From NCBI GenBank assembly GCA_914767715.1, contig OU612068.1:32738001-32802000 (forward strand): a DNA stretch of 64,000 bases, in the 5' to 3' direction. The first letter of the stretch is position 1; every line of letters begins with the position of its first letter. Made by a program: the position numbers and the translations under genes. The DNA is from Membranipora membranacea. Lineage: Eukaryota; Bryozoa; Gymnolaemata; Cheilostomatida; Membraniporidae. The notes below the pieces were generated by a model. It saw only the letters and a list, made by a program, of their open reading frames with translations. It made no database searches and was not told the origin of the DNA. Below are positions 13,101 through 25,300 of this stretch, in pieces.

Positions 13101-15057
13101 CATTATGAGGGGCCTCCCTTATGCTTCAGGTACTTGGTGCTGCTTGCTATTTGCTAGCAATGTTAAATATTTCATCATATCATTATTGAACTGTTTGTAC
13201 CTGACACTGTGTTCATTGTTAACAATGTCATTATTTTTATAACAAATGGCCCCATCTAAATTTTGAGTTATCGTAAAAACACTTGGAACAAAAGTGTCAT
13301 CTTGATTACGAAAATATTTTCTGGTTAGGTTAGGACCTAAGAAAGCTATTGCCCTATAAGCTATGATACATGAACTGTATAGTTGCAACAAAGTTTTTTT
13401 ATATTGTGACCTTCTCAACAGAATGCTGCAATATATGGCCAATGTTGAAACCTTTTTCCCGCTTGTGTAAGGTCAACTCTCAACTTTTTACTGCTGCCAG
13501 TAGTGGAAGCTATCAGAGATCAGAGAAGATCCAGTATGTTGTAACTCCTCTTCACACTTGTAGTTATGAGCAGAACTTACCACCTACTTATCGAGATGAG
13601 TCCATTAGTCTGGAACATGACCTGCTTACTAAGTTGGCTGGGTCTGATAAACTATTCGTCTATCATACCAATCAGTTCTGGAGCCAAGTCAAGTCTGCTG
13701 CGTAAGTGAACTCAAAATGTTATATTGGTCCAGTATTATTGATATCCCCTTACACTTTCTTATAGCTGTACCCAGCCCTGTTACATTGTTAATGGTTGTT
13801 TTATACAGTGGTTTGTCCTGTTAGCTGATAAAGCCCTATATTTGGTTTCTTGGTCATATTTGTAAGGTTATTTAGAAATATATTGCATCTTGCAGAGCTA
13901 CAATATATGCAAACCGAAACTATCTAAAGATATACAGAACTAGAAATCCAGAACTTTTAGCTCAAAACTGTGACAATGGACCAAGGATCATCGGTGATGT
14001 GTACATTCATGCTACAGCACAAGTCGACTCCACTGCAGTGGTAAGTATGCACATACAATAATTGGAAAGAGTGGTATTATAAACCTTATCATTCTTTTTC
14101 TCCTTATATCTCCACTGGGAGGACCAGATAACATATCTATCCATTTGAAAGTAATAAAAGCTCTCTACTAATTTGGCAAAGGATTATGAAATCCCTGATA
14201 ACTTATGTACACTATTTTTTGTAGCTTGGGCCGAATGTGAGCGTGAGTAAAGGAGCTATTGTCGGAGCTGGGGCGAGACTCAGAGAATCTATTATCCTGG
14301 AAAGAGCTCAGATACATGACCATGCCTGTATCCTACACAGCATTATTGGTAATATCACATGACAAAAATTTCTCCCACATCATTAGTCTTATGCTTGTTT
14401 TGCAAGGCAACAAGCAATGCCAAAGCAATGCAAAGTTTTTGAGTGCCGTCTCATCATATTGTAGGAACGCACACGGTGTTGGTTTTTGTATTCCTCCGCA
14501 CCAGAGTTGTCTACTCATGTGGAAAGAGAACATAACTTATCATATTACTGATATCAATGTACTGATTTTAGGATGGGACAGTTCTGTTGGAGCATACACC
14601 AGAGTGGAGGGAACTCCAAATGACCCAAACGCTGATAAGCCTTTCTCCAAGATTGAAATTAAAGACCTCTTCAACAATGAAGGCAAACTCAACCCATCCA
14701 TCACTGTTATTGGTTAGTAGTCTAGTTTCCCATACAAGCATGACACACACTTTTAGACGTTCTCACAATTAATTTGCATCAACAATGTAGTCTGAATCCA
14801 CAAAATACGAATAAAAAGTGTTTTGCTTTTAGATTACTATGACTTTTTTTCCTGAATATTCGAATGACAGACAGTTTTTTGTTGATGACCACCAAGATAA
14901 GTGCTTCTGTATGGTCTTTTATTGATAGAGTAACTAAATTTTTATGATATATTCAGGGTCTCGAGTGCAGGTACCATCAGAGATTGTGATACTGAACACA
15001 ATAGTCCTTCCTAACAAAGACATCTCCCATAGCGAGACTAATAGAATCATACTCTGA
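10140..15057 (+). CDS. GMPPA: Mannose-1-phosphate guanylyltransferase regulatory subunit alpha
   Basis: Regulatory partner of GMPPB, the cytosolic enzyme that makes GDP-mannose for glycosylation; the alpha subunit is known to give feedback control. Exons: 10140-10182, 10710-10807, 11073-11179, 11415-11625, 12139-12198, 12374-12501, 12631-12660, 12943-12963, 13088-13129, 13501-13701, 13896-14040, 14225-14348, 14572-14712, 14957-15057. They sum to 1452 nt, 483 aa (human about 420). The protein starts [22 protein letters not shown], with the nucleotidyltransferase signature, then [39 protein letters not shown] and INCGVYLF. The C-terminal left-handed beta-helix follows ([43 protein letters not shown]). 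It ends NRIIL, as family members do. The extra length is mostly the three microexons at 12631-13129 and a Ser-rich loop. Confidence 0.94.
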
Positions 15058-15430
15058 TGTCTATACCGAATATGAGGAGATAGGTTCTCTGGATCATTGC
15101 ACATATGATCTGTGTTGCAAAATACTCTTTACCAACGTAGAAATCTTGTGCTTAGCTTTTAGTGCTTTGCTGCCACATAATTCATTCCAGTGAGTGGATC
15201 ATTTTTGTTTTCTTTTCCCCAATCCTGCCTGCATAATTTTGTGGTATCTTTATCGCTTTTCACTTCTTTCCATTGGTCATGGTATCATGTTCTATTTATT
15301 ATCTTTTAAGATCATTTACCTATATTTTGTACGAAAATTTTGAGTTCAGCTAAGTTAGTCTAGATCCGTGATATGCTTATAAGTAGTGTTTATCTTGAGT
15401 TAAGAATTATTGCTACCTGCGATATTCTTC

Positions 15431-15436
15431 AATAAA
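15431..15436 (+). other. Polyadenylation signal AATAAA, GMPPA
   Basis: Canonical hexamer about 375 bp past the GMPPA stop codon, on the same strand. Its position suits a short 3' UTR; use of the site is inferred. Confidence 0.5.
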
Positions 15437-16297
15437 ATCTGCTCTGTTAATGCCTAGTAAACACATATTTTGCTATATATCTGTCAGCAATCCTAACAGT
15501 CTTTTCCCTTAGTAGTTCGTTGCATCATTCTGACCAATGGAATTGGATGCATTATCAAGATTACTTGATATGTTTAAGACTTGCCCATTTGAACAGAGGC
15601 GGAATGAAGGATTTTCAATTATTTCTAAAATTCGTCATAATAGTAATTTATTTATAATCTGTTCTGATCATTGGAATGGCATTGTTGAAAATCCGGTTTG
15701 ATACATAAACCCTATGTAACTATTGAGACCTGCTGAGACACATCTTCATCTGATTTAGTGCTGCCGTAAGAGTGCACTGTGAGAATAGCATTTACTTCCT
15801 ACAACCAGGTAGGGTGGGTATTTCATTTGTTAAATATGTGAGTTGTCCAATCATGGCAGACAAGAGGACAACTGCCAAAATTGAACCCGAAATAGTAATA
15901 AATATTGAGCCTGCATCACACTAGTGATTACATTTGCAATTGCACCAAATGTCAAGTGATAATTATATATACAAAACAATCCAATTCAAACACCTGCAGT
16001 AGTATAAGCATTTCCACTTGATATATAGTTAAGAACTTAATTAAAAAATCAGTGATGAAAATTGACTGATGGGAATATTGCTCCACATGTAAGCTTCAGC
16101 ATAGGAGTCTCACTTATAATGAATCAGTTTCATACCTAGATATTAGGCCGATACTTCACACTTGCTGAGTAGCTCAAATATGACATTATCTCTTAAGGCA
16201 GTGAAATTTAGAATTGTCAAGGGAGATTAGGTTAGACAAGATTAGGAATGAGCCTAATTGATTGAATATATACATGCAAGCTAATTTGTACAATACA
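15437..16297. other. Convergent intergenic region between GMPPA and TAF2
   Basis: The 3' ends of GMPPA (+) and TAF2 (-) face each other here. AT-rich unique sequence; no gene, RNA or repeat recognised. Confidence 0.5.
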
Positions 16298-16303
16298 TTT
16301 ATT
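16298..16303 (-). other. Polyadenylation signal AATAAA, TAF2
   Basis: TTTATT on the plus strand reads AATAAA on the TAF2 strand, about 85 bp past the TAF2 stop codon. Confidence 0.55.
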
Positions 16304-16385
16304 TACAAAAAGACTTACAAAGCATAACCATAATCTATCATAGAAAACAAAAATAGCTTCATGTTCATATATCATGTACTGGTAT

Positions 16386-19300
16386 TTACAAATCATCCTC
16401 AGCAGAGCTGGGTTCGCTCAGCTCCAGCAGGGTCTCACTGACTAGTCCCATGTCCTGTGTGACTGACAGTCCTACACCAGAGCCGCTGTGTCCCCCGAGA
16501 GAGCTGCCTCCACCACCTCCACCACCTCCACCACCTGCAGCATGTCTGTGTGAGTCTCTGTCCCGCTCCTTCTTATCTGTCTTGTGTTTATGTTTATGTT
16601 TATTCTTCTTCTTTTTCTTCTTCTTCTTGTCCTCACCGCCATCTAACAAGAAAAAACATCACACGATATTAATGTATACATGCTCATTAAATGAAATTTA
16701 AAAACAAATATTTGCTCTCGATGAAAGACGAAATCCCAGTTGTACAAACTGTGGTAAACAATTATCTTTCCGAATTAAAAGGTGGTCCCAATAGCTCAGC
16801 TGTCTTTGAGAGTAATATATCTCTTAAAGATAATCATAATATATTATTCGGGAATTTTTGAGCTTTGACCGACGACATTTTCTACTATTCATTTATTACC
16901 AATTAATTATTTGTATGTTTTCTTAATACATTTTTTGTTATAGCTCAAAGTTCATGGCTGTGGTAACTACTTAAATATAAATAGGAGGTAGCTCAGTTGT
17001 CCTCCAACCAAAACATAAAGATGTTTCAGGCAAGAATCTCATTGTAGCTTTTCGACTACTGTGCATAGCTTGTCTGCTCAGACTTGCCAGCAAACTGAGA
17101 GCACATGAGACCAGACATCAGCTTACTGCAGACACCAACATTTCTGACTTTAATTGCATGATTTGAACACGTAATAAATAAGAGACCCATAAGTCACCTT
17201 CTCGGGATTGTATGATGGTTTCCTCAGCTCCCACACCGAGTTCAGTAGATAACTCTGTGATACCATCAGAGGGAAGTCCTACATCTATCTCTATAGTCTG
17301 ACTGGTGTTAGTGTCATGTCTTACTCTGCTTGACTCTCCCTGAGGAACCAGCATGAAAACTTAGATTAACAATACGTTGAAAGTTGAGAGAAATGAGATA
17401 ATGCAGTCTTAGGAAACCGATTGGGACCAAAAGCTCAGAGCCTAGGCTTATAGAAAACATTACATAGAAAACTTTCACCAATGATTTGTGGGGTTGTTTT
17501 TGTTTTTCTCAATACTACACACTGTTTGAAAGATAAGTTAAGTAAGATATCTTTTTCCATGACTGTAGGGTGATCCCTAAGGGCCAGGTGATGATCTTAT
17601 CAATGATAAATCTCACCGTGGTAGCAGAGGCAGCAGCTGTAGTGACAGCAGCACTCATAGTTAGTATCGGGTTCTTCCTGCCGTAGAGTTTAAAGTACAG
17701 CTCAACTACCTCTGCGCATAGCATAGTATCCTGACCGCTAAATTGACTGAAGAAAACAAAACATATTTAGTTTTGGTTAAGTTTACTGTAATGTGAGAGA
17801 ATACATGGTAATATTAGAGCCACCAAGGATGAATATACCGATGGCAAACACTGATTTTGTGCGAAAATTATTTAGAGCCCAAGAACAAGAGATGGAACCT
17901 AAGCATAATGTTTAAATAAAATAATATCACTTCCTGGTAGAAGCCCTAGTAATGCAATACTTGATTGGATAGCAGAGAGTAGGGGATAAGTTTGCAGAGA
18001 AGTATCTGAAATTATACACTTAACATCGTTCTAATAAGTTTTACATACTTCATGAGAGTCCAGAGTCGCTCGACCAGGTGTGGAGTGTTGAGTTGTGAGG
18101 CTGTGTAAGCTATAGCCATGTGACGTTTAACTAGTGAGTTAAGTATATACTGCCTGACTCGAGGTACAGGGTCAGTCTCAGCCAGCTGAAGTAAGAACTC
18201 TAACTGTGGCTTCTGTGTAACTCCCTCTTTAAAAATACAGCTCTTGTGTACACAGCTCATAGTATGGCATGGACAGGTATGACAGGTGGGTGGTACAGAA
18301 TAAAACACTTCAACTAGTATATACTATGTTGAGGCAGGACAGAGCAAATGTTGATTCTTACCGGCGCTTTCACTAACTCCTTGATTGTAATGATTTTTAG
18401 TGTCTGACAAAGAAGTTATTATGTACTTTATCCATTAATAACTTTTCAGCAGTATGAAAATATATTGAGGGTATAAAACTTGTCTCAGCATTTGAGTTAT
18501 AGATACAGTGAATGTAACTCAAGCAAGGATATCACCTACTAGACATGATACAAAAATGCTGAACCCAATAAAATAAAACCTTTTAGAAACTCCGAGATGA
18601 TATCCACAGCAGCGAATCGTACATCTATAAACATTCCGTACTGAGCATAGTTCTTAAACAGAGAGGCAGTACTTGGCAGGTGTCCGTTTTGTTGTAAGAC
18701 TCGTACACATCTCAAACAGCTGAAACATACCGATCAAAATTGGTTAGTTAATTGATAGCATAGCAAGGCAGGACAACTTCAAACTTATTTTCATGTCATC
18801 AGGGTTTAACCATAACCCAAACTCCCTGATGCCAATATAATTGACTTGCTTTAATATGTCATAAACTTGCTGCCAATATATAATGCCGCGATTTTAACAA
18901 ATACACTCCAGTTTATGCGTATGAGAATATTTTCTCATTCAGCATACAACAAACAACCACCCAATTTCAGGCATGTCATTACCAAAATTGGTAGCGATGG
19001 AGAATTCAAAGTTGATCCTAAAACATATGTGAAGTTGGTATAACGTGATCTACAATCTATACTACCATAATTACCTAAAGGCATGGTCATGGAATTTATA
19101 TAGATCGTCTGTAGAGTCATCACCATCAATGCTACCATGGCTATTATTTTAGTATAGATTTATTATTTGCATGTCGTAGCCGTTGTGAAATGGGTAGGGC
19201 ATGGGCTTTTCAAACGAGCGGATCACGGTGGTGTCAGGAAGGAAATCCTGTGCCACAACAGTTTGCAGTCTGTTACTGGATCTGTGCTGATACAGGAAAG

Positions 19301-22300
19301 GCAACAAGTACCATTAAGGTTTCCCGCAAGGTATCATAGGTTACCAAAACCTTAAATGAACGTGAGAGTTCTTTTTCATTATTTGAAAGTTGGTATTTTG
19401 TAACAATGAGTACCTGACGGTCACCACATTCCTGTAAGATGGAAGCAGCTTCTCTAGATTCAGAAGTCTGGTAATCTCCTCCAGAATCAGCTTCGCTTCA
19501 TTTGACAGTGTCTGATGGTCCGACCTGAATTAAAACAAAATATGTATATACTGAGCTGAAGCAAAGCTGATAAATATAACTAGATTCATCAGAGTATCAT
19601 AGAAAAATATGAGCATCAGAGCACTCATGGGCTGGTTTAGAATTGGCGAAGTTAGAAAGCAAGTTGTTTGGAAGACGACCTGCCTCTATAACACTGGTTC
19701 AGGGTTTTGATAGAATATTGGTGAATTTTTCTCAGGCCTACACAAAGGACACAACTCCTAATCAATTGCATCATTTCGATCGCCACTTTATTACTGGTGA
19801 CGCAGCATATACTAGATCAATAAAATTATGACCTACCGGCCCAAAATGCCATCTCAGTGTGTGAGATATAATACGTTAGCATATATGAATATTTATTTGA
19901 GCGGTAGTGACTAGAGAGTATACGAAATTTTCAGTTGAGTGTAACCTGGCTAATTGATAACCTGCTTCCACGGTGAAAACCCCAGCTTTTTCAGCCCCAC
20001 CTCTCCCTTATTTATACGCATATATCGGTAAACCTTTGTCATAACCCCCCCCCCAAACTTTTGACACATGAAAATACCGACTTTTACCAGTATTTTGCTA
20101 TGTAACAATTCTTAGTCAGCAGCCAGTTTCAATTATTGCCCATTTAGATCTGTACGGTAAATCGATCAGTTGTATAAAATCACCACTGGGTTATTATGAC
20201 TATTGATTTGCACACAGTTGAACATACCCCCCTAATTTAGTTTTATGATGAGTTATTGCCCATCCAATTTTTTTGTGAACACTGGAACTGTAACTGTGAT
20301 GACTTGTGAGTGTCTTTTGACGAACTTAATAAGTTCAAATCCGCCCTTCTTACCATGATCGTGTTTTTATTTTGAAAATTCTACTGAACAGCATAAGCCA
20401 TGCTCTGTTGAATAATTACAGTAGTTGTTAAAAGAGTCTAAAAATACTGCAGTTTTGTGTTCTACTGTGCTACCGGATCAACTGGAGTATTATCAGCAGT
20501 GGTAGTAGGCGTTTGAGGATTAGAGCGAACATCTTGAGGATATGTCACATTGCCCCGAGATTTGCCATATCTCATACCAACGAGAAAGCCACAGACAGAA
20601 AATATAATGGCCATAGCAAGACCTGCAAAAAGCGAAGTATGTACACAGTTGACTGCTTTAGCCACACCATCTTGAGCTGATTGGGTAGTAGTTTGTTCGG
20701 TGCTAGTTGCTGTACTTGGTAAAGTGCTTGATGTCTCAGTAGTGGATTTGGTTGTGGTGTAACAAATACTATCTGTTCCGCTAAAGATATTTGACTTTTT
20801 ATCCTCAGCACTGTGAGTTATTGAAACGCATTGATTCAGTGCAGCGCTCCAGCCACAGTAAGGGTCCCTCAGACCAAAACATTTCTCACATGTTGTATAT
20901 TGATAACAAATCTCAACAGGTACTCTTTTTACCTGAGCGTAACTGCTAGCTATAAGGTTCTTCCTGCCAAGCTCATCAGTTATCAGACTGAGCTCATGTA
21001 TTTTATCACGGTTTGTGGATACCTCCCTCTTTTCAACGATATGATACCTTTCCTTATGCTCAGCGCTCTCTTTGTATTTAACCAGTTTAAGTATCTTCCC
21101 GTCATATGTTGAAACGAATATGATGTCATATTTCTTGCCATCGGCAGCTGCAACCTGCCAATCAACTTCTATCATAGTGAATTTTAAATCATCAATGAAA
21201 AATAAAGCATCATTATCCAGAGCTAGCACTGGTTCTGCAAGCCTGTGATGTGCTCTGATGTCCTTCTCAGCTTGTGTCATACTCTGACTATCATTGACAC
21301 ACTTTGTTGGGTCTTCCTGGTCCACAAAGCCTGTACCATTCACCACCTTGTTATTGGCAAAGTTGTTGTCAATGTCTGATAACTTGTAAGCGCATATAGC
21401 TGAGCCGCTTAGTGCCCCTTTTGGTGTGCTGAATAATGCTAAGAAGACTTTCTCATCATTAGCTTCCTCAATAGAGGATATATGTGGCTGTGTGATATCT
21501 ACTATAACATCAATGTATGGTTGGTAGAAGCCCTCGTAGTTCTTCACTGCCGACGGAATCTGCCCCAGTGTTCCCGATTTTGGGCCACAGAGTATTCTGG
21601 TCTTGAAAAATGATGAAAAATAGTAAGATCCTTCTCTCTCTCCTTCATCATTCTTACAAACCCTGGCTATCCTTGAGTATTGGGCTCTAAAAGCATCAGC
21701 TAATGAGAAAGTCTCAATGGCAGGCTCACTGTATAGAAAATAGACATGATCATCCGTATCATACATTCCGCTGTACAAGGGGGACAACTTTCTGTTATTA
21801 CTATCACTTGCGATGAAATCGCCAGTAGATGGGGTGAGCAGTCCGCCTTTAGTAAAAGTAGCTGATCTGATGAAGTGATAGAAGCCTTCAATAGAGCCGT
21901 GGTTAACTCTCATACTCATACCATAATCCACACCCTCTGAGCTATTGAGTATAATCCGTCGGGTCCACTGCCAAGGTGGGGCATAAAACCACAGCGTCAC
22001 ATACTCAGGGTAGGTGGATACCTCTACATTCGTAGATTTCAGCACCCAATTATTATTCTCAAACTCCATCAGCTTACAAAGAGGCTCAACACCAGCAGCT
22101 GTGCAGATCACAAATAACTCATCATTTTTCTTGTCCGCAGACATGACGTAATTAAAACAGTCATCATTATAGACCTGACGATGAGACTCATTACATATAT
22201 TACCTTCACCAATTGAATTAGCCCATTTATGAGCATTATATACTTCCATGGTGGATGAGCTGATATTGTAAAGATAACTCCGCCCACCTATCAGCAGGAA

Positions 22301-25300
22301 GTTATCTCCTGTGTATAAATGTCTCAGGTACTCATCGGAACCTATTTTACTATCCTCAGTATCCTCAATCCCAGAGAAGACTTGTCCGTCGGTGGCGGTA
22401 AGGAAGATGAGCGCAATGCTTATACTGGTAACTGGAAAAGATGTGAGTGTTTTCCGATAGATAAATAATCTATACATAGCTTCATCCGTGGAATAATAAC
22501 GTAGAGCAAGTCTGAGTCTAGAGAGGTGCGGATCTTGTGTAAGGAAGATTCCAGCGTATTTCTGTTATTGTATTTTTTTGTAATCAACTGTTTGTTGCTG
22601 TTGACATCCTTGTAAATTCTTGATAGTTGTAACCCTACTATATGTAGTGGGTCATTGTTGTGAACACTGCATTAGCAGGTTTCATATTTGGTCGAGTTTG
22701 CAGTTATCGTCTCATTGTTATTAAATCGGTTAATTAATTGATACTAACAGAGTGAGACAAACTGCACCTCCAGTATTTATGTTTGGAATTCAGATAATAA
22801 AGGTAAGGAAAAGGTAAAGATAAGATATTTTACATTTGTGGTATTGGATGCTTATTTGTCTTCTGTCAGTGGTTATTAGGATAACAATTCTACTTTCAAT
22901 GTTGATTTCGTTTGAATCAGAGCAATCTTCCTTTTCACCTGTCTTATACTAGAATTTAATGTACTGCATGTTTGGGTATATTTTTCTGTTGTTTACATTT
23001 CTGAACCAGATGACAAGAAATAAGCCTCATCAGTCTTAATTTCCACTTGTATCACAGCAGATAAGCGGTATCTCTTACAGATGCCAGGACTGCTGGATAG
23101 TAAGAGTGACAATAAGGTTATGAGGTAATAATTCTTACGTGACAACAGCGATGGCAGGTGTGATCGTGTTAGTGACTGCCTCCACTAAAGATGCAGTGAA
23201 ATAACAATCTGAGTACTGAAAAAAAAGAATATACTGTATCATCCACTATGTATGAACATTTCTTACACAACATGTATGTAGAATATGAGGATGAGTTTGC
23301 ATAGGCTATCCTCTTGATGCTCCTAGCCTGTGGACCTGTAAAGGATGGTTGCACATTTTAAATAAGTTCACACATATTATTACCATGGCTCCATACCATA
23401 AACTCATTACACAAAACCATTTGTGGCCTTTTGGGCCATAGAAATATACATGCTGGATGATGAGGAAGTGATTGACAGTATACCTTATTTCTGCTGTTAT
23501 CACTGTATCTGAAGAGATCAAGTATAAACTTGAGAACCTCACTTGGACATATTCCATGTGTGTTCCTCAAACTAGCCATAGATACTGGTATAGTTCTCTG
23601 TAAGTGATATCTAAAAAGTAACAGGGCTGTCAGAAATTAATCTTTACACGGTATGATATGTGATGGGTGATCACAGACTGGTATTTCCTATCCTCAATTA
23701 GAAAATGAGGCTAAGGTGAAAAATTCTATGCTCAGCAAACATATTAAGATAGAAATATGCTGTTCTGTTACTCACTGTTGGAAGTTTTTGAACTTGTGTT
23801 GTCTAACTATACTCGGGCAGGAATGAGATCCAAACATCTTCTTATATACATTCATCATAGCAGGAGGCCCAGCCCATGTAGATACCATCTGATTAGCTAC
23901 CTATAAGAATATACTACACCATACAGTATGTATCCAAAATGTTATTACAATTATAGTTACTGGAGTTGTCCCATTTTCTTCTTAAATGTCAATAGAAGGA
24001 CAACTTCTCATTTATTGTAAGCAATGTTAATATACATAGATATCTATACAATGTGCTGAGGAAATGAGATAGTTGGCAGCTACTTACTTGTTTGCATTCA
24101 AGCCAGAGCAGTGTTAGTTCATGATGGTTTAATGATCAAAAGGGGGGTCTTGGAGAATATTCTGAAGAATATTTTTCTTGTGGCAACATAGCATATCAAT
24201 CCGCAGTATCTCTTATATAGGATCCTAGAAAATCTCTTTGAAGTGAATCATAACATACATTATAAAAGGAGAGACACAAATAAACTTACCTTGACAAGGC
24301 AGTGAGCACCGGACATTCTCACTCTGTAGAAGCAGTGATCATCATCTATAATATCTGTAAGAGCTTGTCTGGTGGCAGGCGTTGGGAAATTGTCTAATGC
24401 AGCAATAGCCTAAAACATGCAGTTATACAGAGGCAGTCACCTCTGCTCGTGAGGAATGGAATGTTGATAATCTTGAAGTGTGGATATAAATATTTGTATC
24501 TTTTGACTCAATGTTGATATAAAATGAATACAGCTGCCACTGCTGACCAAGAACATGCTTATTCTAATGTAAGGAGTGGTATACACCTGAGAGTAACAAT
24601 GAGTTCTATCCAAGAAATGTATGTATGTATATTGCAACTCGAAAAAACCAATAAAGGGCATGTTGGTTGATATTGTATGAATCTTAAGCATATGAATAAA
24701 AATCTTGCTAATATATAACCCACTCTAACTGAAAGTCAAGACATTTGTTTTTGCAATTTGTCGATACCTCAGATTGAGCTATGACGTCACGCTCATGTCT
24801 CAGCTGATACTGCCACATGAAGTCAGGCTGCTCCCACTGAACTTTACGCAGAACCTGCATATCTGGATCTATCCTCAACCAGAGCACTGGAGAGTCAGCA
24901 CTAGAAAAGAGTAAAAAGGTAAAATGAGTGAGAGTTCAGAGGAAGTTAGAGCTACAAGGGGAGGCAGAATGCATTATGTTAGCTCGGATGATTTAGAATA
25001 TACTTAGAATCGGTTGTAATGGTGCAGCAGAAATCAAGAGTTAGTTTTAAAATTTGGTTGAATTAGACAATCAACGTACTTCATGGCAGATAGATCCATA
25101 TCCACTTCCTCTCCAGTCATAAGAGGAATCTTCTTCTTTTTATGTCGTCTGCTCTTAGAGTGACATGTTATTTCAAACTTTGTCTTGTTCTCCTCTATCT
25201 TAAATGTGTGATTAAAAGAGCCATCCAGCTCCTGTATGGTCACTTCTAGAGGCCCCTAAAGAGCAACATTCATAAAACTGATCAAATTTCATCACAGCAT

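Noticed and set aside
16450-16701. Plus-strand reading frame with Pro and Phe runs
   Set aside because: Antisense of the TAF2 Gly- and Lys-rich C-terminus.
18935-19138. 67-codon minus-strand frame in a TAF2 intron
   Set aside because: The TAF2 exons at 19524-19414 and 18719-18580 join in frame without it, and it has no family match.
19167-19355. Possible tRNA-derived SINE or short gene
   Set aside because: There is a weak A-box-like stretch but no B box, and no matching copy was noticed elsewhere in the window.
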